Part shown: piece after piece, positions 45,333-54,276 of the stretch
How positions within the stretch are numbered: position 1 is the stretch's first letter
Layout of the letters: each line of letters opens with the position of its first letter
Origin: Roseiarcus sp963749715
GTDB taxonomy: Bacteria > Pseudomonadota > Alphaproteobacteria > Rhizobiales > Beijerinckiaceae
Direction: 5' to 3'
Assembly: GCA_963749715.1 (NCBI GenBank)
Contig: CAVVNR010000004.1
Location: 124,001-188,000, forward strand
Length of the DNA: 64,000 nucleotides
Translations under genes and position numbers: made by a program
Notes under the pieces: model-generated
The model's input: the letters and a program-made list of their open reading frames with translations, nothing else
Databases searched by the model: none
What the model was told of the DNA's origin: nothing

Positions 45333-47194
45333 GCGAGACCCGGAAGATTGCGGCGATCCTGGTCGCCGATGTCGTCGGCTATAGCCGGCTCGCGGGAGCG
45401 GACGAGGATCGCACGCTCTCGCGGCTGCGTGGGCTTCGCAGCGACCTGATCGATCCCGCCATCGCCGCGCATCGCGGGCGGATCGTCAAGCGCACCGGCG
45501 ACGGCAGCCTGATCGAGTTCCGCAGCGTGGTCGACGCGGTGCGCTGCGCGATCGAAGTGCAGCAAGGCCTGATCGAGCGCAACGCCGGCCTGCCGCCCGA
45601 GCGACGGATCGAATTTCGCGTCGGCATTCATCTGGGCGACGTGGTCGAGGAGAGCGACGGCGACCTGATGGGCGACGGCGTCAATATCGCCGCGCGATTG
45701 GAGAGCATCTGCCAGCCGGGCGCGGTCTGTCTGTCCGAGGACGCCTATCGGCAGGTCAAGGGGCGTCTCGATCTCGCGGTCGCCGATCTCGGTCCGACCC
45801 AACTCAAGAACATCGCCGAACCGATCCGGGTCTATTCGCTTGAGGTCGGCAAGCCGGCCAAGGCGGTCGCTTCATCCCGGCGCTCGATCGCAGCGCTGCT
45901 CGTCGCGGGGATCGCCGCGCTGATCGCCGTCGCGGCCGGCGCCTGGCATTTCCTCGGCGCCAGCCTCGCCCCGCCCGCCGAGGCCGCGCAACTTTCCATC
46001 GTCGTGCTGCCGTTCTCGAATCTCTCGGGCGATGCGAGCCAGGATTATCTTGGCGACGTTCTGACCGAAGAGCTGACCACCAGCCTGTCACGGCTGCCCG
46101 GCAGTTTCGTCGTCTCGCGCACGACAGCCTTCTCCTATCGCGGCAAGTCGATGGACGTGAAGCAGATCGGCAAGGAGCTTGGCGTGCGCTACGTGCTGGA
46201 GGGGAGCGCGCAAAAGAGCGGGACACGTGTGCGGGTCGACGCCCAGCTCATTGACGCGGTGACGGGCGCTCATCTTTGGGCGGATCAGTTCGACGCCGAT
46301 GAAACCGATCTCCTTGCGATGCAGGACGAGATCGTCACTCACCTCGCCCGGGCAATACAGGTCGAATTGACCGCGGCGGAAGCGAGCCGCATCGCGCGGG
46401 CGCACCCTCAAAATCCCGACGCCGAGGAATTGGCCCTCCAGTGCGAGGCCGCTTATATTCACGGTGCAGTATCGAAAGAAATGCAGCAAGCCTACGGCCT
46501 TTGCGAACAGGCCTTGCGGATCGATAAAGACAATACTCGGGCACTAAGTATTTTGGCGCTAAGGCGTCTGGCGCTGGTGTACAATTGGCTGAGCGCCGAC
46601 CCCCAAGCCGACCGTCTGGCAGCCGATGAGCTGATTTCGCGTGCCCTTGCAATTGATTCGAACAATTACGTCGCGCATTACGCAAGGTCCCTGTTCCTGG
46701 CCCCACAACGCCCGGATGAGGCGATTGTCGAAGCAGAGCGGACTCTCGCTCTCAATCCGAGTTTCCTTCAGGCCTACATTTCGCTTTGGATCGCCAATTG
46801 GACGGCCGGACGCACAGAAAAGGCCGATCAATACCTTGATGCGGCATTGCGGCTCAGTCCCCACGACTTGCTTGCCACTGTATATCTCACGGAGAAGGGT
46901 GACGGACTGTTCAACCAGTCCCGCTACGAAGAGGCGACTGAGTTTTTCAAACGCGCGATCGCCGCGTCCCCGAACGCCGTGATGCCCTATTTTAAGCTGG
47001 CGGCTTCCCTCGCGCTCTCAGGCCACGACGCGGAGGCGCGCGAGGCATTGCGCCGCTATCTCGCGCTGCCGCTCGACACCCCGAAGACGATCGCCCAATT
47101 CAAGGCGCGCCAGCCATACGACACTCCCAATTTGCGCAGCGACTATGACCGCCTCTATGAAGGCCTGCGCAAGGCCGGGGTGCCGGAGGAGTGA
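45329..47194 (+). CDS. Adenylate cyclase (class III) with membrane helix, TolB-like and TPR domains, second copy
   Basis: 621 residues. Cyclase domain (1 to about 175): metal Asp in ILVADVVGYSRLAGADEDRT, second metal Asp in RIVKRTGDGSLIEF, transition-state Asn and Arg in GDGVNIAARLES, so it appears catalytically complete. A membrane helix follows (SIAALLVAGIAALIAVAAGA, about 187-210). A TolB/FlgO-like domain (LSIVVLPFSNLSGDASQDYL through QLIDAVTGAHLWADQFDADE) and about five TPRs (AIDSNNYVAHYARSLFLAPQ, LNPSFLQAYISLWIAN) complete it. The ATG overlaps the stop of copy 1. The ligand sensed by the C-terminal part is unknown. Confidence 0.88.
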   Translation: MSETRKIAAILVADVVGYSRLAGADEDRTLSRLRGLRSDLIDPAIAAHRGRIVKRTGDGSLIEFRSVVDAVRCAIEVQQGLIERNAGLPPERRIEFRVGIHLGDVVEESDGDLMGDGVNIAARLESICQPGAVCLSEDAYRQVKGRLDLAVADLGPTQLKNIAEPIRVYSLEVGKPAKAVASSRRSIAALLVAGIAALIAVAAGAWHFLGASLAPPAEAAQLSIVVLPFSNLSGDASQDYLGDVLTEELTTSLSRLPGSFVVSRTTAFSYRGKSMDVKQIGKELGVRYVLEGSAQKSGTRVRVDAQLIDAVTGAHLWADQFDADETDLLAMQDEIVTHLARAIQVELTAAEASRIARAHPQNPDAEELALQCEAAYIHGAVSKEMQQAYGLCEQALRIDKDNTRALSILALRRLALVYNWLSADPQADRLAADELISRALAIDSNNYVAHYARSLFLAPQRPDEAIVEAERTLALNPSFLQAYISLWIANWTAGRTEKADQYLDAALRLSPHDLLATVYLTEKGDGLFNQSRYEEATEFFKRAIAASPNAVMPYFKLAASLALSGHDAEAREALRRYLALPLDTPKTIAQFKARQPYDTPNLRSDYDRLYEGLRKAGVPEE

Positions 47195-49080
47195 GCGAGA
47201 CCCGCAAGCTTGCGGCGATCCTGGTCGCCGATGTGGTCGGCTATAGCCGGCTCGCGGGAGCGGACGAGGATCGCACGCTCTCGCGCCTTCGGGGCTTGAG
47301 GAGCGACCTGATCGACCCCGCCATCGCCGCCCATCATGGGCGCGTCGTCAAGCGCACTGGCGACGGCATTCTCATCGAATTTCGCAGCGTCGTCGACGCG
47401 GTGCGCTGCGCCATCGAAGTGCAGAACGGCTTGATCGAGCGCAACGCCGGCCTGGCGCCGGAGAAGCGCATCGAATTCCGCGTCGGCATTCATCTGGGCG
47501 ACGTCGTCGAGGAGAGCGACGGCGATCTGATGGGCGACGGCGTCAACATCGCCGCGCGATTGGAGAGCATCTGCCAGCCGGGCGCGGTCTGCTTGTCCGA
47601 GGACGCCTATCGGCAGGTTAAGGGGCGGCTCGATCTCGCGGTCAGCGATCTCGGCCCGAAAGAGCTCAAGAACATCGCCGACCCTGTCCGGGTCTATTCG
47701 CTCGAGGTCGGCAAGCCGGCGCAGGCGAGGCCGACTAAGCCCGCCGCGCCAAAGCAGCGTTCGATGTTCATGCTGCTGGCCGCCGGGATCGTCGCACTCG
47801 CCGTGATCACGGCTGGTATATGGCTCGCCGTGAGGCCAGCGAGCGGTCCCGAGGCGTCGGCGCCAACGCCTCGATTTTCCATTGTTGTACTCCCCTTCGC
47901 CAATTTGAGCGGCGATCCGGGGCAGGATTACCTTGCCGATGTCCTCACCGAGGGGCTGACGACGGACCTCTCGCGGATCAGCGGCTCGTTCGTGATCGCG
48001 CGCAGCACCGCCTTCACCTACAAGGGCAAGCCCGTCGACGTGAGGCAGGTCGGCAGGGACCTCGGCGTGCGCTATGTGCTGGAAGGCTCGGTGCAGCGCG
48101 AGGCAACCCGCGTGCGGGTCAACGCCCAGCTCGTCGACGCCGAGACCGGCGCGCATCTATGGGCCGATCAGTTCGATGCCGATCGCGCCGATCTCTTGCA
48201 GATGCAGGACGAGATCGTTACCCGCATCGCACGCGCCATGCAGATACAATTGGTCGCCGTCGATGCGGCCCGCGTGACGCGAACGCGCCCGGGCAATCTC
48301 GATGCGGAGGACTTGGCCCTACGCTGCCAGGCGGGCATCTACAACTCTCCCCCAGGGTCCGCAGAATTCACGGCGGCGTTCGACCTGTGTGACCAGGCGC
48401 TGCATATGGACAACGGCAACGTCGTTGCGCTGACCGGAATGACATACAGACACATTATTCCGGTCATAGAAGCCCAGAGCCGCGACCCACCGGCCGACAT
48501 CCGGCAGGCGGACGAGTTTGTGACGCGGGCGCTTGCCATAGACCCGAATTTTTATGCTGCTCACAACGCCAAAGCCTATGTCCTCATGGCGCAAGGCCGC
48601 ACCCAAGAGGCGGTCATCGAGGGGGAACGCAGCCTTGCTCTCAATCCCAGTTTTATCGATGCCTACCTTGCCCTCGGCGTTGCAAGCAACTTTCTGGGCC
48701 GGCCGGATCGCACCCTAGAGCTTGACGACAAGGCGATTCGCCTCAGTCCGCGCGACCCTCAGTTGCGCGATTTGTATCACCAGAAGGGATGGGCCTTCTT
48801 CATGAAGCAACAAGACGATCAAGCAATCGAATGGCTTCAGCGGGCGGAGGGCGCCAATGTCTTCACCGAACTCATACTCGCAGCGGCGCTCGCGTTGACC
48901 GGGCAACAGGCAGACGCCCACGAAGCCCTCAATCGTTATCTCGCGGTCAACGGCGTCACCAGCAAGACCATCGCCCAACTGAGAAAGCAGCAGTTGTCGT
49001 TGGCCGACAATTCGACGTGGGTGGCCTACAACGAGCGGCTCTTCGACGGCCTGCGCAAAGCGGGGATGCCGGAGGAGTGA
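47191..49080 (+). CDS. Adenylate cyclase (class III) with membrane helix, TolB-like and TPR domains, third copy
   Basis: 629 residues from a GTG at 47191 that overlaps the stop of copy 2 (GTGA). Its cyclase domain differs from copy 2 at roughly 13 of 176 residues and keeps all catalytic residues (VADVVGYS, VKRTGDGILIEF, GDGVNIAARLES). The membrane helix is MFMLLAAGIVALAVITAGIW (about 190-210). The TolB-like part starts FSIVVLPFANLSGDPGQDYL; TPRs include ALAIDPNFYAAHNAKAYVLM. The C-terminal halves of the copies are much less alike than the cyclase halves, but all end in a similar RKAG(M/V/L)PE tail. The stop overlaps a fourth cyclase start. Confidence 0.88.
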   Translation: MSETRKLAAILVADVVGYSRLAGADEDRTLSRLRGLRSDLIDPAIAAHHGRVVKRTGDGILIEFRSVVDAVRCAIEVQNGLIERNAGLAPEKRIEFRVGIHLGDVVEESDGDLMGDGVNIAARLESICQPGAVCLSEDAYRQVKGRLDLAVSDLGPKELKNIADPVRVYSLEVGKPAQARPTKPAAPKQRSMFMLLAAGIVALAVITAGIWLAVRPASGPEASAPTPRFSIVVLPFANLSGDPGQDYLADVLTEGLTTDLSRISGSFVIARSTAFTYKGKPVDVRQVGRDLGVRYVLEGSVQREATRVRVNAQLVDAETGAHLWADQFDADRADLLQMQDEIVTRIARAMQIQLVAVDAARVTRTRPGNLDAEDLALRCQAGIYNSPPGSAEFTAAFDLCDQALHMDNGNVVALTGMTYRHIIPVIEAQSRDPPADIRQADEFVTRALAIDPNFYAAHNAKAYVLMAQGRTQEAVIEGERSLALNPSFIDAYLALGVASNFLGRPDRTLELDDKAIRLSPRDPQLRDLYHQKGWAFFMKQQDDQAIEWLQRAEGANVFTELILAAALALTGQQADAHEALNRYLAVNGVTSKTIAQLRKQQLSLADNSTWVAYNERLFDGLRKAGMPEE

Positions 49081-49160
49081 GCGAGACCCGGAAAATAGCG
49101 GCGATCTTGGTCGCTTACGCGCAATATGACAGTATTGCAACGCGCCGATCCCCATGTTGA
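49077..49160 (+). pseudogene. Stub of a fourth adenylate cyclase gene
   Basis: A GTG at 49077, overlapping the third cyclase stop exactly as the other junctions do, encodes SETRKIAAILVA, identical to the start of the first two copies. After 13 codons homology ends abruptly (YAQYDSIATRR) and a stop follows at 49160. It is the left end of a deleted fourth copy, or the footprint of the duplication unit. Confidence 0.8.
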
Positions 49161-49244
49161 CGCGGCCGCGCTCAGGCTTGACATTGGGGGGCAAAGCGCG
49201 AAAGCCCGCGCATTCAGCCGCGCTGTGATACGGGAGGCGACCCC

Positions 49245-50435
49245 ATGGATCTTCGACTGACCGAGGAGGAACTCGCGTTTCGCGCCGAGGTGCGCGCGTT
49301 CGTGCGCGAAAACCTGCCGGCCTCGATCCGCGAGAAGACGGTCGCCGGCCGGCGCCTCTCCAAGGACGACTACGTGCGCTGGACGCGCATTCTCGCCGCC
49401 AAGGGCTGGGCGGCCCCGCACTGGCCGCGCCAATGGGGCGGGACGGGCTGGAGCCCGATCGAGATCTCGATCTTTCTCGACGAGACGCAACGCGGCAATG
49501 CGCCCGAGCTGGTGGCGTTCGGCGTCAGCATGGTCGGCCCGGTGATCTACACCTTCGGCTCCGAGAAGCAGAAAAAGCGCTTCTTGCCCGGCATCGTCGA
49601 TCTCACCGACTGGTGGTGCCAGGGCTTCTCCGAGCCGGGAGCCGGGTCGGACCTCGCCAGCCTCCGGACGACCGCCAAGAGCGACGCCGACGGCTGGGTG
49701 ATCTCGGGACAGAAGACCTGGACCACCATGGCCCAGTACGCCGACTGGATTTTTGTCCTCGCCCGCACCAATGCTCAGGCGAAAAAGCAGGAGGGCATTT
49801 CGTTCTTCCTGGTCGACATGAAGACGCCGGGGATCACGGTCAAGCCGATCCAGACCATCGACGGCGGCCACGAGGTCAACGAAGTCTTTCTCGACGACGT
49901 GCGGGTTCCGGCCGATGCGATCGTCGGCGAGGAGAACAAGGGCTGGGACTACGCCAAGTTCCTGCTCGCCAACGAGCGCAACGGCATCGCCCGGGTCGGA
50001 CTATCGAAAGCGCGGCTCGACCGGGTGCGCGAACTCGCTTCGATCCCGGTCTACGGCTCGGGGCCGAAAATCGAGGACCCCTTCTTCCGCGCCAAGCTCG
50101 CCGAGGTCGAAATCGAGCTCAAGGCGCTCGAAGTGACGCAGATGCGGGTCATTTCCAACCGCCGCACCGCCGGCAAGCCCGATCCCGCCTCCTCGGTGCT
50201 CAAGATCAAGGGCTCGGAAATCCAGCAGGCGACGACCGATCTCCTGATGGAGGTGGTCGGACCCTATGCCCTGCCCTATCAAGAGCCCGGCGACATGACC
50301 AACGAGCCTCCGGTCGGCCCGGACTGGGCGGGACCGCTCGCGCCGACCTATTTCAACACCCGCAAGGTCTCGATCTACGGCGGATCGAACGAAATCCAGC
50401 GCGGCATCATCGCCAAGGCGATCCTGGGGCTCTGA
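49245..50435 (+). CDS. Acyl-CoA dehydrogenase (large-type subunit, PimC/FadE-like)
   Basis: 396 residues from an ATG at 49245. Acyl-CoA dehydrogenase fold: AAPHWPRQWGGTGWSPIEIS, WWCQGFSEPGAGSDLASLRT (FAD/substrate loop), SGQKTWTTMAQYADWIFVLA, VNEVFLDDVRVPADAIVGEE and VSIYGGSNEIQRGIIAKAIL. The catalytic Glu position used by medium-chain enzymes (YEG) is Gly here (YGG), so the base may be the Glu in LLANERNGIARVG, as in isovaleryl-CoA-type enzymes, or lie in the partner subunit. The next gene, 6 bases on, is a second acyl-CoA dehydrogenase, suggesting a heteromer like the pimeloyl-CoA or sterol side-chain enzymes. Confidence 0.88.
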   Translation: MDLRLTEEELAFRAEVRAFVRENLPASIREKTVAGRRLSKDDYVRWTRILAAKGWAAPHWPRQWGGTGWSPIEISIFLDETQRGNAPELVAFGVSMVGPVIYTFGSEKQKKRFLPGIVDLTDWWCQGFSEPGAGSDLASLRTTAKSDADGWVISGQKTWTTMAQYADWIFVLARTNAQAKKQEGISFFLVDMKTPGITVKPIQTIDGGHEVNEVFLDDVRVPADAIVGEENKGWDYAKFLLANERNGIARVGLSKARLDRVRELASIPVYGSGPKIEDPFFRAKLAEVEIELKALEVTQMRVISNRRTAGKPDPASSVLKIKGSEIQQATTDLLMEVVGPYALPYQEPGDMTNEPPVGPDWAGPLAPTYFNTRKVSIYGGSNEIQRGIIAKAILGL

Positions 50436-50441
50436 CAGAAA

Positions 50442-51590
50442 ATGGATTTCGAGCTCAGTTCCGAACAGGAGCAGTTGCGCGACAATGTCTCGCGGCTGAT
50501 GCGGGAGCGGTACGGGTTCGAGGCCCGCAAGACCTATCAGGCGAGCGCGCACGGATGGAGCGAGGCGCTCTGGCGCGACTACGCCGAGATGGGCCTGCTC
50601 GGCGCGCCGTTCGCCGAGGCCGACGGCGGCTTCGGCGGCGGCGCGGTCGAGACGATGATCGTGATGGAGCAATTCGGCAAGGCGCTGACGCTCGAGCCCT
50701 ACCTCGAGACCGTGGTCCTGTGCGGCGCGCTTCTGAAGCACGGCGCAAGCGAACAGCAGCGCGCCGACGTCATCGGGGCGATCGCCGCGGGAGAATTGCG
50801 GCTGAGCTTCGCTCATATGGAGAAGCAATCGGGCTTCGACCTCAATGACGTGGCGCTGAGCGCAGTCAAGGACGGCGGCGGCGGCTTCGTGCTGAACGGC
50901 GAGAAGACGCTGGTCGGCCAGGGCGACAGCGCCGACCGGTTGATCGTCTCGGCGCGGCTCACGGGCGCGCGGCGCGATCGCGATGGGATCGGCCTCTTCC
51001 TCATCGACGCCAACGCTCCCGGCGTGACCCGGCGCGGCTATCCGACCCAGGACGGCCGGCGGGCGGCGGAGATCGCCTTCGCCGATGTCCGCGCGGCGCC
51101 CCACGACGTCATCGGCGCTCCGGAAGGCGCGCTCCCCATCATCGAGCGGGCGGTCGACGAGACGATCGCCGCGCTGGCCGCGGAGGCGGTCGGGGCGATG
51201 TCGGAAGCGCTGACCATGACCGTCGATTATCTCAAGACGCGCAAGCAGTTCGGGGTCACGATCGGCTCATTCCAGGCGCTGCAGCATCGCGCGGCCGACA
51301 TGACGGTGGCGCTCGAACAGGCGCGCAGCATGATGTATCTGGCGGCGATGATGGCGGACGGGGACGACGCGCCGGAGCGCGCCAAGGCGATGTCGGCGGT
51401 GAAAGCGCAAATCGGCCGCTCGGCCAAGTTCATCGGCCAGCAGGCGGTGCAGATGCACGGCGGCATCGCCATGACCTATGAGTACAAGGCCGGCCATCTG
51501 TTCAAGCGCCTGACGATGATCGACGGGACTTATGGCGACGCCGACGTCCATGTGCGCCGTCTGGCCGAGCGCGGCAGCCTGTTCGCCTGA
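50442..51590 (+). CDS. Acyl-CoA dehydrogenase (small-type subunit, PimD-like)
   Basis: 382 residues from an ATG at 50442. N-terminal helices MDFELSSEQEQLRDNVSRLM and LLGAPFAEADGGFGGGAVET, then GEKTLVGQGDSADRLIVSAR, AVGAMSEALTMTVDYLKTRK, QFGVTIGSFQALQHRAADMT and AVQMHGGIAMTYEYKAGHLF. The acyl-CoA dehydrogenase loop is changed (SFAHMEKQSGFDLNDV in place of TEPxxGSD), typical of the second subunit of heteromeric enzymes. The substrate is not determinable, but a dicarboxylic or branched acyl-CoA is likely by analogy with PimCD. It is separated by 6 bases from both neighbours. Confidence 0.86.
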   Translation: MDFELSSEQEQLRDNVSRLMRERYGFEARKTYQASAHGWSEALWRDYAEMGLLGAPFAEADGGFGGGAVETMIVMEQFGKALTLEPYLETVVLCGALLKHGASEQQRADVIGAIAAGELRLSFAHMEKQSGFDLNDVALSAVKDGGGGFVLNGEKTLVGQGDSADRLIVSARLTGARRDRDGIGLFLIDANAPGVTRRGYPTQDGRRAAEIAFADVRAAPHDVIGAPEGALPIIERAVDETIAALAAEAVGAMSEALTMTVDYLKTRKQFGVTIGSFQALQHRAADMTVALEQARSMMYLAAMMADGDDAPERAKAMSAVKAQIGRSAKFIGQQAVQMHGGIAMTYEYKAGHLFKRLTMIDGTYGDADVHVRRLAERGSLFA

Positions 51591-51596
51591 GGACCC

Positions 51597-52235
51597 TTGT
51601 CGAGCGCAGCGCCGACCATCCTCGTCACCGGGTTCGAGCCGTTCGGCGGCGAGACGGTCAACGCGTCGTGGGAAGCGGCGCGGAAGCTCGACGGCTGGCG
51701 GTGCGGCCAATTCGCTGCGGCCGCGCGCCTCCTGCCCTGCGCCTACGCTGCTTCGGTGAAGGAACTTGTCCGTGCGATTGAGACGCTCGAGCCCGAGGCG
51801 GTGCTGATGACCGGGCAGGCGGCGCGGCGCGGCGTCGTCTGCGTCGAGCGGTTCGCGCGCAACCTGGACGACGCCGCCGCGCCCGACAATCAGGGCGCGG
51901 TTCGAAGGGCCGCCCCGATATTCGAAGGCGCCCCCGAACGGCTCCAGGCGACGGCGACGGTCAAGGCGATCGTGGACGCGATAAGGGAGGCTGGCGTGCC
52001 GGCGAGGGTGTCGAGGAACGCCGGAGGCTTCGTCTGCAACCATCTCTATTTCGGCGCCCTGCAATATCTGCGCGAAAGGAAGCCGGCGACCCCCGCCCTC
52101 TTCCTGCATCTGCCGGCGACGCCGGAGCAGACGCCGCGGACGGCGAGCGCAAAGCCGCTCGCGTCGGGGGACGCGGCAAAGGCGCTGAGGGCGGCGGCGG
52201 CGGCGATGGTTGACGTTCGAGCGACCGGCGGATGA
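51597..52235 (+). CDS. pcp: Pyroglutamyl-peptidase I-like (C15 family)
   Basis: 212 residues from a TTG at 51597. The C15 family motifs are intact: ILVTGFEPFGGETVNASWEA, the catalytic glutamate in VVCVERFARNLDDAAAPDNQ, the nucleophilic cysteine in SRNAGGFVCNHLYFGALQYL, and the histidine in ALFLHLPATPEQTP. It removes N-terminal pyroglutamate from peptides in the cytoplasm. The C-terminus is Ala-rich. The stop overlaps the kinase gene start (ATGA at 52232). It opens a four-gene chain with amino-sugar enzymes. Confidence 0.88.
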   Translation: MSSAAPTILVTGFEPFGGETVNASWEAARKLDGWRCGQFAAAARLLPCAYAASVKELVRAIETLEPEAVLMTGQAARRGVVCVERFARNLDDAAAPDNQGAVRRAAPIFEGAPERLQATATVKAIVDAIREAGVPARVSRNAGGFVCNHLYFGALQYLRERKPATPALFLHLPATPEQTPRTASAKPLASGDAAKALRAAAAAMVDVRATGG

Positions 52236-53125
52236 CCGGCGCGCCGCTATACCTAGGCGTCGACGGCGGCGCCACGCGCTCACGCGCGCGGCTGCGCGAC
52301 GTCGACGGCGCGGCGCTCGCCGAGGCGGGCGGCGCGGCGGCCAACGTCCATGTCGATCTTGCCGCCGCGATCGCCGTCCTGCGGGCGATCGTCGAGGAGG
52401 TCATGGGCAGGGCCGGGCTTACGGGCGCAGACCATCCCCGGATCGCCATCGGGTTCGGCCTCGCCGGGATCGAGGATGCGAGCGACGCGGCGCGGGTCGT
52501 CGAGGCGTTTCCCGGCTTTCGCCTCGTGCGAGCGGCGAATGACGCCGTTACCGCATGCATCGGCGCGCATGCCGGGGCGGACGGCGGACTGGTGATCGCC
52601 GGCACCGGCTCGGCGGCGATCGCCCGCATCGGGGCCAAGGAAACCATCATCGGCGGACGCGGGTTCACGCTCGGCGACGACGGCTCGGCCTCCCATATCG
52701 GTTTGGACGCGCTGCGCGCCGCGATGCGCGCTTTCGACCGGCTTGGGCCGGCGAGCGCGCTCACCGCCGATATCATCGAGCGATTCGCCGCGGACCCGGT
52801 GGCGATGATGAACTGGGCGCGCAAAGCCAGGCCCGGAGATTTGGGCGCCTTCGCGCCAAACGTATTGCGACGCGCCGCCGAGGGCGATCGGATCGCGCTC
52901 GAAATCACGGCGGCGGCGGCGCGCGCGATCGGCGCCCTGACCCGCGGCGCGGTCGCCCTCGGGGCGGAGCGGGTGGCGCTGGTCGGGGGCGCGGGCGAAG
53001 CCTTGCGTCCCTATCTCGACCCCGAAATTGCCGCGCTGCTCATGGCCCCATTGCACGACGCGACCGACGGCGCGATCCTCCTGGCCGGCGGCGCCGTCGC
53101 GCCGCAAAGAGAAGCCGCGAAATGA
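52232..53125 (+). CDS. BadF/BadG-type ATPase, N-acetylglucosamine kinase-like
   Basis: 297 residues. ASKHA fold with phosphate-1 loop APLYLGVDGGATRSRARLRD, IAIGFGLAGIEDASDAARVV, catalytic-Asp region RLVRAANDAVTACIGAHAGA, phosphate-2 GLVIAGTGSAAIARIG, GFTLGDDGSASHIGLDALRA and adenosine loop VALVGGAGEALRPYLDPEIA. Close homologues phosphorylate N-acetylglucosamine, and nagA next door, which uses GlcNAc-6-phosphate, supports this. It overlaps both neighbours by four bases. Confidence 0.85.
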   Translation: MTGAPLYLGVDGGATRSRARLRDVDGAALAEAGGAAANVHVDLAAAIAVLRAIVEEVMGRAGLTGADHPRIAIGFGLAGIEDASDAARVVEAFPGFRLVRAANDAVTACIGAHAGADGGLVIAGTGSAAIARIGAKETIIGGRGFTLGDDGSASHIGLDALRAAMRAFDRLGPASALTADIIERFAADPVAMMNWARKARPGDLGAFAPNVLRRAAEGDRIALEITAAAARAIGALTRGAVALGAERVALVGGAGEALRPYLDPEIAALLMAPLHDATDGAILLAGGAVAPQREAAK

Positions 53126-54276
53126 AAGTTCTCTTCGGCGCGCGCATGTTCGACGGCGAACGGCTGCACGACGATCTCGCTCTCGTGATCGAAGGCGGCT
53201 CGATCGCGGCGCTCACCCGCTTCGCGGACCGCCCCCGCGGCGGCGAGCAGGAGGATCTCGGCGGGGGAATTCTCAGCCCCGGCTTCATCGACTGGCAGAT
53301 CAATGGCGGCGGCGGCGTGCTGTTCAACGCCGAGCCGACCGTGGAAGGGATCGCGGCGATCGCCGCGGCGCACCGGCTGGCCGGCGTCACCGGCTTCCTT
53401 CCGACCGTCGTCACCGATGCGCCGCGGGTGCTGATCGAAGCGCTGGCGGCGGCGCGCGAGGCCGAGCGCGGCGTTCCCGGCGCGCTTGGCGTCCATGTCG
53501 AGGGGCCGTTCATCGATCCCAGGCGCAAGGGCGTGCATCCGCCCGAATTCATCCGCCCGATGCGGGAGAAAGACGCCGAAGCGCTGATCGGCGCGCGCGC
53601 GGGCGCGATGGTGGTCACGCTCGCCCCGGCCTCGGTCCCGTTGGAGAGGATCGCGCGGCTGGCGAAGGCCGGGATCGTGGTCAGCCTCGGCCATTCGGAC
53701 GCGAGCGCCGAGGAGGCCGAGCTCGTTTTCGACGCCGGCGCGCGCGCCGTCACCCACCTCTACAACGCGATGAGTCAGCTCGCCTCGCGCGCGCCTGGCG
53801 TCGTCGGGGCCGCGCTCGCAGATCCGCGCATCGTCTGCGGCCTCATCGCCGACGGCGAGCACGCCCACCCCGCCGCTTATCGCGCGGCGATCGCCGCCAA
53901 GAGCGCGCGGGGGCTCGCGCTGGTGTCCGACGCCATGCCCCCGGCCGCCGGCGGCCCCGACGTGTTCGAGCTGCAGGGCCGGCGGATGACCCGCATCGGG
54001 CGCAAGCTCGTCGCCGAGGACGGCACGCTCGCCGGCGCCGCGATCACCATGCGCGACGCGGTCGACTATGTGGCGAATACCCTCAATGTCCCGCTCGCCG
54101 AGGCGCTGACGATGGCGACGCTGACGCCAGCGCGACTGCTCGGCGTCGACGATCGGATCGGCCGGCTCGAGCCGGGCCTTCGCGCCGATCTCGTCCATCT
54201 GACCGACAGCCTCAAAGTGGCCGAGGTTTGGGCAGGGGGACGCAGGTCGGCGGAGCTGGAAGCGGCGGCGCCATGA
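53122..54276 (+). CDS. nagA: N-acetylglucosamine-6-phosphate deacetylase
   Basis: 384 residues from an ATG at 53122. Amidohydrolase motifs: GGILSPGFIDWQINGGGGVL, metal glutamate in LGVHVEGPFIDPRRKGVHPP, HSD histidine in GIVVSLGHSDASAEEAELVF, THLYNAM histidine, GLIADGEHAHPAAY, catalytic Asp in LALVSDAMPPAAGGPDVF. Converts GlcNAc-6-P to glucosamine-6-P and acetate. The normal DxHxHG near residue 55 is DWQINGG, as in the single-metal NagA types. Overlaps the next gene by four bases. Confidence 0.9.
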   Translation: MKVLFGARMFDGERLHDDLALVIEGGSIAALTRFADRPRGGEQEDLGGGILSPGFIDWQINGGGGVLFNAEPTVEGIAAIAAAHRLAGVTGFLPTVVTDAPRVLIEALAAAREAERGVPGALGVHVEGPFIDPRRKGVHPPEFIRPMREKDAEALIGARAGAMVVTLAPASVPLERIARLAKAGIVVSLGHSDASAEEAELVFDAGARAVTHLYNAMSQLASRAPGVVGAALADPRIVCGLIADGEHAHPAAYRAAIAAKSARGLALVSDAMPPAAGGPDVFELQGRRMTRIGRKLVAEDGTLAGAAITMRDAVDYVANTLNVPLAEALTMATLTPARLLGVDDRIGRLEPGLRADLVHLTDSLKVAEVWAGGRRSAELEAAAP

